NCBI RefSeq assembly: GCF_028712425.1
Contig: NZ_JAQTQD010000003.1
Coordinates: forward strand, 119,805-183,804
Direction of reading: 5' to 3'
DNA length: 64,000 nt
Source of the DNA: Methanoregula sp.
GTDB taxonomy: Archaea; Halobacteriota; Methanomicrobia; Methanomicrobiales; Methanospirillaceae
The notes under the pieces are model-generated. The model did not search any database. It was not told the origin of the DNA and saw nothing but the letters and a program-made list of their open reading frames with translations. Made by a program: the position numbers and the translations under genes. This document shows, piece after piece, positions 43,867 through 52,921 of the stretch. How positions within the stretch are numbered: the first letter of the stretch is position 1; each line of letters begins with the position of its first letter.

Positions 43867-45360
43867 ATGACCAGAAAGCCACGAACACGACACGGTGCCC
43901 CGGCAGTTGACATGGAGGCGATTGCCTGGGATGCCATGAAGAGATACGGTTTCCGGCCGCAGTTTTCCAATGCCGTGATGCGGGAAGTCGGGAGCATGGA
44001 GGAAGGCGACCAGAAATGGCCACGCCATTCCACAAAAGACCTTCGTGCCCTCCTCTGGTCATCCATCGACAACTTCGACTCCATGGATCTTGACCAGATC
44101 GAGTATTGCGAGAAAGAGACAAACGGTGAGATCCACGTGCAGGTCGCCATTGCCGATGTCGACAACCGCGTCCCGAAGAACTCGCGGACCGACCGGCATG
44201 CCGCCCTCAATGGCGCCTCGATCTACCTTGACGTGGCAACGTTTCCCATGCTCCCCCTGAAACTCTCGGCAGGGATCACCTCCCTCCTGCCGGGGAAGGA
44301 CTGTCTTGCAATGGTCGTGGACTACTGGGTGCTCCCGGACGGGAACATCCGGTACGGCACGGTCTCCCGTGCGCTGGTTGACAACAAGGCAAAACTGGTG
44401 TACGAGCAGGTTGGTGCCTGGCTTGAGGGAAAAGTTCCCGAGCCCGACAATGTCAGTATCATCCCCGGGCTCGCTGACCAGATCCGGCTCCAAAACGAGG
44501 CAGCGGTGCGCCTGCGGCAGAAGCGGACCGGGCAGGGCTCCCTTGACCTTGAGACCATCGAGGCCCAAGCGGTGTACGAGAAGGGAGAGGTCAGGGACCT
44601 GCTCCTCGTGGAGAAGAACGCGGCCCGGTCGCTCATCGAGGAGTTCATGGTTGCGGCAAACCGGACCATGATGGCGTTCCTCTCGGCAGCGGGTGTCCCC
44701 CGGATCGAGCGGATCGTCCGGGTGCCCAAGCACTGGGACGGGATCGTGCTTGTCGCCGCTGCCCTTGGCGAGGACCTGCCGGATCAGCCCGATGTCAAAG
44801 CCCTTGCCCGGTTCCTGGACCGGCAGCGCGAGAAGGACCCGGAGCGCTTCCCTGACCTCTCGCTGACCATCGTCAAACTGATGGGTCCGGGTGAATACGC
44901 TATGCTCCTGCCGAACAGCACCCCGATCGGCCACTTCGCGCTTGCAGTCATGGATTACACGCACGGGACAGCGCCCAACCGGCGCTATGCCGATCTCGTC
45001 ATCCAGCGGCTCATCAAGTCGGTGATCGACCGGCAGGAAGTCCCGTACACGCCGCGGGAGCTCGAAGAGATCTGCCAGTGGCTCACCGACCAGGAGAAGC
45101 AGTCCAAGAAGGCGGAACGGTTCATGCGAAAGGCCGCTGCTGCCGTGCTCCTGCGCAACCGGATCGGGGAGATATTCCCCGCTCTCGTGACCGGTGCGTC
45201 CATGAAAGGGACCTATGTCCGGCTCCTCGCACCCCCGGCAGAGGGCCGCGTCATCGAGAAAGAGCGCGGCCTTCGCGTGGGCCAGAAAGTGCGGGTGAAA
45301 CTGCTCGGGACCGACCCGTACAAGGGATACATCGACTTTGCATTCGTTGACTATGCCTGA
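43867..45360 (+). CDS. RNase II/R-type exoribonuclease (RNB domain), 497 aa
   Basis: The RNB catalytic domain spans about residues 50-380: LRALLWSSIDNFDSMDLDQIE, VAIADVDNRVPKNSRTDRHAA with acidic metal ligands, then FPMLPLKLSAGITSLLPGKDCLAM and NRRYADLVIQRLIKS. The C-terminus has an S1-like basic region. It has no clear N-terminal cold-shock domain, so it is a short archaeal RNB protein. Predicted to hydrolyse single-stranded RNA 3'-5'. Transcribed alone; convergent with the TerY-P triad. Confidence 0.92.
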   Translation: MTRKPRTRHGAPAVDMEAIAWDAMKRYGFRPQFSNAVMREVGSMEEGDQKWPRHSTKDLRALLWSSIDNFDSMDLDQIEYCEKETNGEIHVQVAIADVDNRVPKNSRTDRHAALNGASIYLDVATFPMLPLKLSAGITSLLPGKDCLAMVVDYWVLPDGNIRYGTVSRALVDNKAKLVYEQVGAWLEGKVPEPDNVSIIPGLADQIRLQNEAAVRLRQKRTGQGSLDLETIEAQAVYEKGEVRDLLLVEKNAARSLIEEFMVAANRTMMAFLSAAGVPRIERIVRVPKHWDGIVLVAAALGEDLPDQPDVKALARFLDRQREKDPERFPDLSLTIVKLMGPGEYAMLLPNSTPIGHFALAVMDYTHGTAPNRRYADLVIQRLIKSVIDRQEVPYTPRELEEICQWLTDQEKQSKKAERFMRKAAAAVLLRNRIGEIFPALVTGASMKGTYVRLLAPPAEGRVIEKERGLRVGQKVRVKLLGTDPYKGYIDFAFVDYA

Positions 45361-45383
45361 TCCGGCGGGTCTTTGCTCCCCTT

Positions 45384-47408
45384 TTACCGGGAGAGGATGC
45401 GCCGCATGACCGCCTCGATATCCCGGCGGATCGCCTCCTCGATGTCGCTCTCGAAGGGGCGGTAGTCTGCCCGCGCCTGGGCGAGCTCCCTTGCCCGTTT
45501 CTCGACCGGGGCACGGAGGCTGACCCGTTTTTTCACCACGTCCTGCTGGATCCGGGCAAGCCGGTGGATCCCCTGCACGAGTTCGGCCTCGACCGGCCGC
45601 ATCTGCGGCTGGAACCGGTGGACGAGCGCCCGGATTCCGGATCGGTTAGGGCCTTTTGCGGGATCGAACAGGAATGCCTTCTCCAGCCGCTCCCGCCAGG
45701 AGATCAGTTCACCGGAGACCCGCGGGTCAAGCGCGGAAACGCGCCGGAGTCTCCCGGGTGTCACGTCCGCGGCGGTAACAATGCCTGCATGTGCCAGTGC
45801 CGCCATCTGTGCGGGATTGATCCGCGAGAGGCTGCCCGACGCGATTGCGTACCGCTCCAGAAATCCGCTGATCTGCACATCGCGCACGGTCTTCTCGAGT
45901 GCCATAACGCCCCGCTGGAACTCCCGGTCGATCCGCTCGTAGGTGCGCTTCAGTTCGCGGAGCCTCGCGAGCTGGGCGGAAAATGCCGCATCCCCGGCCT
46001 CGTCTGTCCATTTTTTGCTCCAGAGCCGCCACATGTATTCGGCCGTTTCAAGGCGGGACCAGCGTTTCTTCCGTTCCGCCTCCTCCCCGCCGGGCACAAA
46101 GAAGAGGGCGATGGCGACAAGGCCGATGAGGAGGATCACGAGAGGGTCGGTGACCAGTTCCCCGATGGCAAGGACCAGGCAGGCAACCGCGAGGATTATG
46201 CCGGAGAGCTGGCGGAACTTCCGGAACTGCAGCGACCGGCTGACGGATGGCGTGAGCGGTGCGGGCTGCACGTAATACATCCCCGGTGTGACGGACGGCA
46301 GCGCCCCCGGCGAGGGAATAGCCTCAGCCTTCTGCCACTCGCGCCGGAGGTCGATCTTGGTGATGCTGTCTGCCGAGAGGAAGAGCAGGACCCCGGACTG
46401 GGATTCAAGCCGGCACCACGGGCAGGACGAGAGGCCGGCATAATAGTAGTGGACGCCGTCCGTGCCGCACCGGCGGAGCCTGCTCTCGAAGGGGTCAAGG
46501 GCGTCCCACCACTCCTCAGCGCTCGGCCGGCCGGAGTCGCGCATGCCGGCTTCGGCAAAAGCCCGCTCGAAGAGCGTGGCAACCGTATCCGGGACAACCG
46601 CAAGGCCCACGGAGTTGGGCGGCGGTGCCATCAGGCGCGCCTTTGCGTTCCTGCCGTACGGGAACCGGAACTCGGCGATGGCCTTCTCGATGGGCATGTC
46701 CTCTTTCCCGGAATAGACCCCGGCATACGGGTGCCTTCCCAAAAAGAGGAGCTGGAAGATCAGGACGGCAAGCCCGAAGTTGTCCTGGTTGGTGGTGCGT
46801 TCGAGCCGGTACGTGTCCGTCTTCTGGAGCTCCGGCGGGGTGAAGTGCGCAACGCCTACCTCGCAGTAAAACGTCCGGCCCCCTGACCGCACCTGGAACG
46901 AGTCGCAGTCGATCAAGCGGACACAGGCCGTATCGTTCACAAGGATGTTGCCCTCGTTGACATCCCCGATGACATAGCCGTACTTGTGGATGACGCAGAA
47001 TGCAGCCGCAAGGTTCTTGGCTGCCCGGACGAGGAAGCGCCAGTCTGCATGGGGGAAGGTCTCCTTGCGGTGAGTGGGCCCGTACACCTTGTGGACCGGC
47101 TCCGCGTCGGTGATCCGGGGCATCAGGAAGCCGACTACCGGGCCTCCGGGGCGGCTCATGAGGACATCGGTCGGCCAGGCCGAGATCGCCTCCAGCTCAT
47201 CGTTGCAGCCCCGGGCCATCAGCCGGAGTTTCTCCTGCTTGTGCTCTTCGAGCGGCTTCTTGTAGATCTTGGCTACCGTTGTTGTGGGGGACGAGGCGAG
47301 CTCGTACACGTCACCCTCGCCGCCGCTCCCGACCCGCTTGCCAAGGCGGATGGTCTTACCACGGCTGTCGTAAAACGTGGAGAGGGGGATCGTTGTTGCC
47401 ATAATCAT
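45384..47408 (-). CDS. TerY-P-type protein kinase with Zn ribbon, membrane segments and helix-hairpin-helix, 674 aa
   Basis: N-terminal kinase-like domain (about 15-300): G-loop VGSGGEGDVYE, K in TTVAKIYKK, HRD equivalent GYVIGDVNEGNILV, DFG equivalent LIDCDSF. Next a zinc-binding loop (CGTDGVHYYYAGLSSCPWC), two hydrophobic segments near residues 400-450, a charged coiled coil, and a helix-hairpin-helix segment (INPAQMAALAHAGIVTAADVTPGRLRRVSAL). The order kinase-ribbon-membrane-HhH matches kinases of TerY-P systems described by Aravind and colleagues. The residue in the HRD position is Asp in GDVN. ATG 47408 overlaps the PP2C stop by 4 bp; ATG 47402 is an alternative. Confidence 0.88.
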   Translation of the reverse strand: MIMATTIPLSTFYDSRGKTIRLGKRVGSGGEGDVYELASSPTTTVAKIYKKPLEEHKQEKLRLMARGCNDELEAISAWPTDVLMSRPGGPVVGFLMPRITDAEPVHKVYGPTHRKETFPHADWRFLVRAAKNLAAAFCVIHKYGYVIGDVNEGNILVNDTACVRLIDCDSFQVRSGGRTFYCEVGVAHFTPPELQKTDTYRLERTTNQDNFGLAVLIFQLLFLGRHPYAGVYSGKEDMPIEKAIAEFRFPYGRNAKARLMAPPPNSVGLAVVPDTVATLFERAFAEAGMRDSGRPSAEEWWDALDPFESRLRRCGTDGVHYYYAGLSSCPWCRLESQSGVLLFLSADSITKIDLRREWQKAEAIPSPGALPSVTPGMYYVQPAPLTPSVSRSLQFRKFRQLSGIILAVACLVLAIGELVTDPLVILLIGLVAIALFFVPGGEEAERKKRWSRLETAEYMWRLWSKKWTDEAGDAAFSAQLARLRELKRTYERIDREFQRGVMALEKTVRDVQISGFLERYAIASGSLSRINPAQMAALAHAGIVTAADVTPGRLRRVSALDPRVSGELISWRERLEKAFLFDPAKGPNRSGIRALVHRFQPQMRPVEAELVQGIHRLARIQQDVVKKRVSLRAPVEKRARELAQARADYRPFESDIEEAIRRDIEAVMRRILSR

Positions 47409-48172
47409 CCCTGGTTGCGGGTGGCGAGGACAAGGGTTTTGTCATCGTCGCTCCGTGCGCTGACATCGTCGCGGAGGAGGAAGCGCCTCAGCTGCCCGGC
47501 AAAGTCCGTAAATCCGCTCGCCGGGTCGTTTTTCAGCGCAAGGAAGAGCGGCTGGAAGAACCCGGCATGCGCCTTCTTCTGGGCAAAGGAGAGGGCGAGG
47601 TTCTGGAGGCCGTCGGTGAAGAGGGCGACTTCCTCCGGTGTGGAACCGGCATGCAGGACGTTCAGGCGTTCCAGGTACGCCTCGTCCGTGATAAAGAAGG
47701 TGGTGTTGGCGTACTCGCCCTGCTCGGGCCAGAAGATAGTCTGGAACTCCTCCCCCTCGCGGACCACGATGGCCCCGTCGCCGATCTGGAAGAAGAGTGC
47801 GTGCCCGTTGCCGGCTATGGCTCCAAGGAACGTGCAAGCATAGTCCCGCACCTTCCTGCCATTCCCTTCGGCCTCCGCCGCGATGGCGTCCCGGGACAAC
47901 GTGATCCACTGGCGGACGATCTCGTCGGTGATATGGGAGATATCACCGTCCTGCCGCAGGCAGTCGATGATGGACGCATACATGGTCTCGCAGGCGATCT
48001 CTGCTCCCCTGCCACCGTTCGTTGTGCTGCCGGCGCCATCGGCAACAAGGCCGATGAAGAACTCGTCATCCGCGATCCGGATGGACCCGGCCCGGCAGTT
48101 ATCCTGCCCGGGCTCACCACGGTTTGCGTGGGAACTTCCCGTAACGGAGGATGTGGCTACCTTCCAGCTCAT
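47405..48172 (-). CDS. PP2C-type Ser/Thr phosphatase of the TerY-P triad, 255 aa
   Basis: PP2C fold: N-terminal SHANRGEPGQDNCRAGSIRI with a metal Asp, VADGAGSTTNGGRGAEIAC with the conserved DG, and FFQIGDGAIVVREG, then FTDGLQNL (DG with metal ligand). Predicted to remove phosphates placed by the neighbouring kinase. The ATG at 48172 is preferred over 48259 because the latter adds 29 residues without phosphatase match. 4-bp overlaps on both sides tie it to the vWA and kinase genes. Confidence 0.9.
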   Translation of the reverse strand: MSWKVATSSVTGSSHANRGEPGQDNCRAGSIRIADDEFFIGLVADGAGSTTNGGRGAEIACETMYASIIDCLRQDGDISHITDEIVRQWITLSRDAIAAEAEGNGRKVRDYACTFLGAIAGNGHALFFQIGDGAIVVREGEEFQTIFWPEQGEYANTTFFITDEAYLERLNVLHAGSTPEEVALFTDGLQNLALSFAQKKAHAGFFQPLFLALKNDPASGFTDFAGQLRRFLLRDDVSARSDDDKTLVLATRNQG

Positions 48173-48843
48173 ATCTCGCTCCAGCCGAGCGGGGGAGCCA
48201 GCTGGATGCGGTCCCCGGGGTTGGAGCGGGACGCGGACTTCATGGAATTGGAGAGCCACTGGAAGAACTCGCGGAACTTCAGGCCCTGGAGTTTCACGGG
48301 CTCGCGGACCGAGATCTGTTTTAAGACCTTCATGTCCGCCTTGTTAACGCCGATCGTGAAGAAGGCAAAGCTTTTGGAGGCTTCGCCCTCGCGGACGAGG
48401 CTTGCTGCGCTCTGCCATTCGTCGGTCGGTGCGCCGTCCGTGATCAGGAAGATCCACGGGCGGTAGAACGAGATGCCGTTTGCCCGGTACTGCTCTTTCC
48501 GGGCACGGATCAGCTCGATCCCTTTCCGGATCGCCTCGCCGATCGGCGTGTCGCCTTCGGCTACGAGCTCCGGGTCGAAGATGCATTCCGCAGTATTGAA
48601 TTCAGAGATGACCTGCACCGGGCCAAACGTCATCAGGGCGACCTCGACCCGCTTAATCGCAAGGGAGTCGCTCTGCAGTTCGGCATAGAATGATTTGATG
48701 CCGGCATTGAGTTCGGCAATCGCCTCGCCGGCCATCGATCCCGAGGTGTCGAGCAGCAGGAGGCAGGGGCAGCGGGGTTCCGGGTTCTCCGCAAACGTCA
48801 CCGCCGCCATCGGCTGCTGGTCCAGGTACATATTGTCGCTCAT
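48169..48843 (-). CDS. TerY-like von Willebrand A domain protein, 224 aa
   Basis: vWA domain with a complete MIDAS: DTSGSM (about residue 32), T in EGDTPIGEAI, and D in LITDGAPTDEW. It resembles TerY from tellurium-resistance clusters. It is the first gene of the triad and would bind Mg and act as a protein-interaction platform for the kinase and phosphatase. No membrane segment, so cytoplasmic. A short gap separates it from the divergent sensor kinase at 49116. Confidence 0.92.
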   Translation of the reverse strand: MSDNMYLDQQPMAAVTFAENPEPRCPCLLLLDTSGSMAGEAIAELNAGIKSFYAELQSDSLAIKRVEVALMTFGPVQVISEFNTAECIFDPELVAEGDTPIGEAIRKGIELIRARKEQYRANGISFYRPWIFLITDGAPTDEWQSAASLVREGEASKSFAFFTIGVNKADMKVLKQISVREPVKLQGLKFREFFQWLSNSMKSASRSNPGDRIQLAPPLGWSEI

Positions 48844-49115
48844 ATCGTCTCACCAAAAATACTGGATGTATTGAAGGATGGTTTCGTAGTGCTTAGTTGG
48901 ATTTTTAACGTTTTATTAACTGTCATGGCAGTAAGGCAGAAGGGAAGGCCTGCCCGGGAAAAATGGATCTGGCAGACGCTGCCGTGGATCTCTGCCCGAA
49001 GTGACCCGGGGATGCCTCTCCTTTTAGTGCCGGGCCGGCCCCCCTGCCCCCGTTACAGCACCAATCTTTAAACCATTTCAGGAAGTATTGATGGTAAAAG
49101 CAGGATGACTGGTGA

Positions 49116-51233
49116 ATGGATTTTTTTTTCTTTGATGATCTCGGGAAGAGGCCCTACCTGGTCCCTGCCCTCATCGCCATCAGTTCCGTTGTGTCGATTC
49201 TCCTGAACATTTTCGGGCTCACTGTCGGCATCTCCTTTGTATTCCCCCACCTGTTGTACCTTCCCATCATCCTGACCGCCTATTATTACCCAAAGCGCGG
49301 GATTCTCTTTACCGTTGGCCTTTCCCTGTGCTATTGCGCACTGGCGTTCGCGGTCGTCACACCGACAAACGCGGAAATGGCCTCTGCGATTGCACGCTCG
49401 GCGGTCTTCGTCATCATCGCCGCGGTTGTCTCGAATATCAGCGGCCGGATGCATCACGATACCCAGATGTGCCGGCGCCTGGTCTCGGTGGTACGATCCT
49501 CGGGAGATGCCATCATCAGCGAGACGTTCGAAGGTACCGTCACGGACTGGAACAGCGGCGCTGAAACGCTCTACGGGTATACCTCGCAGGAGATGGGAGG
49601 GCACTCGTTATTCAGGATCATTCCTCCGGATCGACAGGAGGAAAAACGTCATCTGATGGAGCGGATCCGGCAGGGAGAGGTTGTTGAGCGCTTCGAGACC
49701 GGACGGATCACAAAAGACGGCACGCACATCCAGATCTCCCTTTCCTTATCGCCGATCCGGAATAACCGGGGAGATGTTGTCGGGATCTCGGAGATCGCCC
49801 ACGATATCACCGAACGGCAGCGACTGCAAAAGGCGATCCTGCACGAGAAGGAACAATGGGAACTTACGTTCGATGCCGTCCCGGATATGATCGCGATCAT
49901 CGACAACCAGTTCCGGATCACCCGCGTGAACCGGGCAATGGCCGACCGCCTGGGCGTCACACCGGCAGAGGCGGTCGGGCTCCGGTGCCATGATGTGGTC
50001 CACCATACCTCGGTTCCCCATGGACTCTGCCCGCACCGGCTCCTTCTCAAAGATGGCCATAGCCATTCGGTCGATATCCATGAAGAGAACCTAAAAGGAG
50101 ATTTCTTCCTGACCATTTCACCCATCCGCGATCCTGACGGTACGATTGCCGGGAGTGTCCACATCCTCCATGATATCACGGATCGGAAAAAGATGGAAAC
50201 AGCGCTCCGCAAGAGCGAGGAACGGTACCGCACCGTGATCGAGAATATCCAGGATGTTTTCTTCCGGGTCAGCAGGGAGAATACTATCGTGATGGCAAGC
50301 CCCTCAGCAGTGAATGTATTCGGGTACGGATCGGTACAGGACCTGATCGGATTGCCAATAACGACCCTGTGGAAAGACCCGCAGAAACGCGAAGAGCTCC
50401 TCGATGCATTGAAGGCGCGAAACGGTACTGTGCAGGACTGGGAGGCGGAATTTAAAAAATCCGATGGTTCTGCGTTCTGGGTATCCCTTACGGTCCGGTT
50501 GCAGACGGACGAAGTGGGGGGATATGCCGGGATCGAGGGAATAATCCGGGACATCTCGAAACGGAAGAAAGCAGAGGAGGCCTTAAAAAGTGCCCTCAAA
50601 AAACTGAACATGCTCTCCTCCATCACCCGCCATGACATCCTCAACCAGATCATGGGACTCCGGGCATTCCTGGAACTCTCGAAAGAGGACCTCAAAGGCA
50701 CGAAGTACGAGACGTTTATTGCAAAGGAGGAGCAGGCGGCAGAGGCCATCCAGCGGCAGATCGAGTTCACGAAATACTATGAGGATATCGGGGTCAATGA
50801 ACCCCGGTGGCAGGATGTCGGGGCCGTCATGAACGAGGCCCTCACCCAGCTCCGCCCGGCTGGTGTCGATGTGCAGGTAGCGGTAGATGGTATCGAGATC
50901 TTCGCCGATCCGCTGATCGTCAAGGTCTTCTTCAACCTCATGGAGAACTCGCTCCGGCACGGGGAGCGGGTAACCACCGCGCAATTCTCCGCAGAGGAAC
51001 GGGGAGAAGAGCTTGTGATCATCTACCGGGACAATGGGGTGGGCGTGAGCGAGGCCGACAAGCAGAAACTCTTCCGGAAAGGGTTCGGGAAGCACACCGG
51101 CCTTGGGCTCTTCCTCTCCCGCGAGATCCTTGCGATCACCGGTATCTCCATTGTGGAGAACGGTGAGCCGGGGAAGGGCGTGCGGTTCGAGATTGTGGTA
51201 CCGGACGGGGCGTGGCGGAAGACCGGCCTGTAA
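49116..51233 (+). CDS. Membrane-bound multi-PAS histidine kinase, 705 aa
   Basis: An N-terminal region with four hydrophobic segments (about residues 13-110), then three PAS domains (about 125-240, 245-360 and 370-485), then the H-box SITRHDILNQIMGLRAF and an HATPase_c domain with NLMENSLRHG, DNGVGVSEADK and GLGLFLSREIL. The same H-box is found in the kinase at 3406. No receiver or effector domain, so it must act through a partner. Signal unknown. Confidence 0.9.
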   Translation: MDFFFFDDLGKRPYLVPALIAISSVVSILLNIFGLTVGISFVFPHLLYLPIILTAYYYPKRGILFTVGLSLCYCALAFAVVTPTNAEMASAIARSAVFVIIAAVVSNISGRMHHDTQMCRRLVSVVRSSGDAIISETFEGTVTDWNSGAETLYGYTSQEMGGHSLFRIIPPDRQEEKRHLMERIRQGEVVERFETGRITKDGTHIQISLSLSPIRNNRGDVVGISEIAHDITERQRLQKAILHEKEQWELTFDAVPDMIAIIDNQFRITRVNRAMADRLGVTPAEAVGLRCHDVVHHTSVPHGLCPHRLLLKDGHSHSVDIHEENLKGDFFLTISPIRDPDGTIAGSVHILHDITDRKKMETALRKSEERYRTVIENIQDVFFRVSRENTIVMASPSAVNVFGYGSVQDLIGLPITTLWKDPQKREELLDALKARNGTVQDWEAEFKKSDGSAFWVSLTVRLQTDEVGGYAGIEGIIRDISKRKKAEEALKSALKKLNMLSSITRHDILNQIMGLRAFLELSKEDLKGTKYETFIAKEEQAAEAIQRQIEFTKYYEDIGVNEPRWQDVGAVMNEALTQLRPAGVDVQVAVDGIEIFADPLIVKVFFNLMENSLRHGERVTTAQFSAEERGEELVIIYRDNGVGVSEADKQKLFRKGFGKHTGLGLFLSREILAITGISIVENGEPGKGVRFEIVVPDGAWRKTGL

Positions 51234-51276
51234 CCGGGACCGGCCTGCCTGAAGGTGGGCCGGCGTTATCCCCATC

Positions 51277-51441
51277 ATGACCGAATCGCTGGTCTCGGAA
51301 TGGATGCAGGACTGGGGCAACCCGAAGGCCATGGAGCTGGTCCGGGACGTGTACTCGCAGTACGGGTACATGATCGGGCTGCAGGAGGGCAGGCAAGGAG
51401 TCTCCCGGGAAAAAGGCGTTATTCCCCTTCGTCGAGGCTGA
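51277..51441 (+). CDS. Possible small protein, 54 aa
   Basis: ATG at 51277 to TGA at 51439-51441. The first 38 residues (MTESLVSEWMQDWGNPKAME, then LVRDVYSQYGYMIGLQEG) have a protein-like, amphipathic composition and host-like codon use; the rest overlaps the antisense XRE gene and may be chance. It follows the kinase stop by 43 bp. No family recognised. Confidence 0.3.
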   Translation: MTESLVSEWMQDWGNPKAMELVRDVYSQYGYMIGLQEGRQGVSREKGVIPLRRG

Positions 51442-51619
51442 AGATCTCTTCGACGGGGACATTGAAGAGCCGGGCAATCCGGAACGCGACCTCAATGGAC
51501 GGGTTGTACTTCTCCCGCTCGATGGAGTTGATCGTCCTGCGGGTGACGTGCAGGAGCTCGGCAAGCTCCTCCTGCGTCATGTCGTGCATGGCCCGGTAGA
51601 CCTTGATTTTGTTCTTCAT
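51419..51619 (-). CDS. XRE-family regulator, 66 aa
   Basis: Compact HTH: KIKVYRAMHDMTQEELAELL and RTINSIEREKYNPSIEVAFR. Same size and layout as the regulator at 1533-1766, and likewise the second gene of a unit with a DUF2178 membrane protein (6-bp gap). Sequence identity is partial, so they are paralogous modules rather than a recent copy. Confidence 0.88.
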   Translation of the reverse strand: MKNKIKVYRAMHDMTQEELAELLHVTRRTINSIEREKYNPSIEVAFRIARLFNVPVEEIFSLDEGE

Positions 51620-51625
51620 CGCTCG

Positions 51626-52183
51626 CTATTCCTCATATTTCCGGGTATAGTAATAAGAAAATGCCGCATAGAGGGTGGTGAGGAGGAGGACAATGAAGCC
51701 CATGCCGATCCCGAATACCAGGGGGAATTCACGGGCCTGGTGGCCGTTCTTGAAGAGCAGGTCAAGGCCCCAGAAATCCACCCCGGTCATGTTCGCCGGG
51801 TCGGGGATGAGGTAGTAATTCCAGGTATCTCCCTGCCTGAACGGCGCCTCCGTTGCGAATCCGACGTTCACCGAGCCGTTCGGGAACGTATGGAAGCCTC
51901 CCCCGTATCCGGAGCTGAAGTACCAGGTCATGGCCCCCGCGTACAGGATTGCGGCAACAATGATGGTCACGATGAGGGCATTGAGGGCTGCCTTGCCGTA
52001 GATCGTGTCGGACAGGTCATCGCTCATCACGTCCGTTACTTTCCGTTTTGCGAACCATACGACTGCAATTCCGGCGAGGATGAGCAACGCCGGGATGACC
52101 GGATTGCCCGTGGTTATCGCGATCCCGATACACAGGATCTCGGCCGCGATGACGCAGCCAACCACCGCATAATATGTCTTCAT
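51626..52183 (-). CDS. DUF2178-like membrane protein with external loop, 185 aa
   Basis: Four membrane segments: two near residues 5-45, one near 70-90 and one near 155-175, with an extracellular loop of about 60 residues (SSGYGGGFHTFPNGSVNVGF onward) not found in the 2.0-kb paralogue. The loop between segments 2 and 3 (KRKVTDVMSDDLSDTIYGKAA) is the DUF2178 signature. ATG 52183 is favoured, with GTGAG 9 bases upstream; ATG 52189 and longer frames are less likely. Confidence 0.75.
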   Translation of the reverse strand: MKTYYAVVGCVIAAEILCIGIAITTGNPVIPALLILAGIAVVWFAKRKVTDVMSDDLSDTIYGKAALNALIVTIIVAAILYAGAMTWYFSSGYGGGFHTFPNGSVNVGFATEAPFRQGDTWNYYLIPDPANMTGVDFWGLDLLFKNGHQAREFPLVFGIGMGFIVLLLTTLYAAFSYYYTRKYEE

Positions 52184-52409
52184 TCTCATGATCTCACAAT
52201 GTAACATATGTTTCTCATTTAGATAAAAACATTTCTCATATTGGGAATAATAATTCTCATATGCGGGGAATCCGGCCAGGGCAGAGGTACCCACCCCACC
52301 CTTTGTCCCGGCCCGGAACCGGTGCAAGGGTCCCCCCCTCCCTTTGGGTGACCCCTACCCACCCCCCATTGCATGGGAGGGGTCCTGTGTTGCGGGTTGG
52401 GAAATGGCA

Positions 52410-52443
52410 GGGTGGGGGTGGGTCTTGTTGTGGGAGGGGTGGG
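52410..52443 (+). other. G-run cluster, potential G-quadruplex
   Basis: Runs of G at 52410-52412, 52414-52418, 52420-52422, 52432-52434, 52436-52439 and 52441-52443, separated by one base or, once, nine bases. Six runs could fold as a G-quadruplex in single-stranded DNA or RNA. Confidence 0.4.
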
Positions 52444-52482
52444 TCCCCCCTACGGAACCGGCACACATGGGGTCTCATCCTC

Positions 52483-52659
52483 CTGACCTGATGGTCAGTC
52501 GGAAATCGAAGAATTGCTACGCAATTCCTCTCCTCCTCGTGGTCTGATGACCACTCGGAATCGAAATGGTGAGGGTCGAAGACCCGAACCATGAGAAGAA
52601 CGCGAAGCGTTCTTCGAAGACCTGCGTTTTTCTCCTCCTCCTGGCCTGATGACCACTCG
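52483..52659 (+). repeat. Two-hairpin elements, several units
   Basis: CTGACC-TGAT-GGTCAG with tail TCGGA (52483-52503); GAAGAATTGC, loop TAC, GCAATTCCTC (one mismatch), linker TCCTCCTC, GTGGTC-TGAT-GACCAC and TCGGA (52508-52559); then GAAGAACGC-GAA-GCGTTCTTC (52595-52615) and an imperfect TGGCC-TGAT-GACCA with CTCGGA (to 52659). Confidence 0.85.
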
Positions 52660-52921
52660 GACTTTTCAAAAATTGCAAGGTGGCGGCACCCTTTTGATAT
52701 CTCCGGCAAGGGTTTTAGTAGGGAATTAAGGGGATTTTCCTGTTGGAAACCAATTCGGTTCCGGGGGGAATATCCCAACAGACACGAATGGTGGCGCTGG
52801 TTGATGAAGAAAGGGAGCGGGGGAAAGGGAGATTCTGGCCGGACGGGCCTTACCCGGATGATCTGCCCGCCTTGCCCTCCTGTCAGATGAACTGAAGGGA
52901 AATGGTCCCTGCGACATGGAT
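52657..52921 (+). repeat. Partial copy of the 54.1-kb kinase leader and 5' coding region
   Basis: Matches 53952-54144 (shared GGCACCCTTTT, ATATCTCCGGCAAGG, AAGGGGATTTTCCTGT, AGACAC) and then, after skipping about 267 bp, 54412-54486 (ACCCGGATGA, CTGCCCGCC, CTGTCAGATGAACTGAAGGG). It is thus a duplicated, internally deleted remnant of a PAS kinase gene start, immediately before mrp. Confidence 0.85.

Noticed and set aside
45564..46886. 440-codon + strand frame
   Set aside because: Antisense shadow of the TerY-P kinase gene.
48871..49071. 66-codon frame between vWA and kinase genes
   Set aside because: No ribosome site, no recognisable domain and the 3' half is Pro/Arg-rich noise.
52261..52491. 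76-codon frame in the G/C-rich tract
   Set aside because: Low-complexity Pro/Gly translation of repetitive sequence.
52540..52560. CTGATGA in the hairpin elements as a C/D-box RNA motif
   Set aside because: No consistent D box (CTGA) or C'/D' pair; TGAT is better explained as the tetraloop of stem 2.
52591..52890. 99-codon frame before mrp
   Set aside because: Derived from the duplicated kinase leader; composition is not protein-like and it includes hairpin element sequence.
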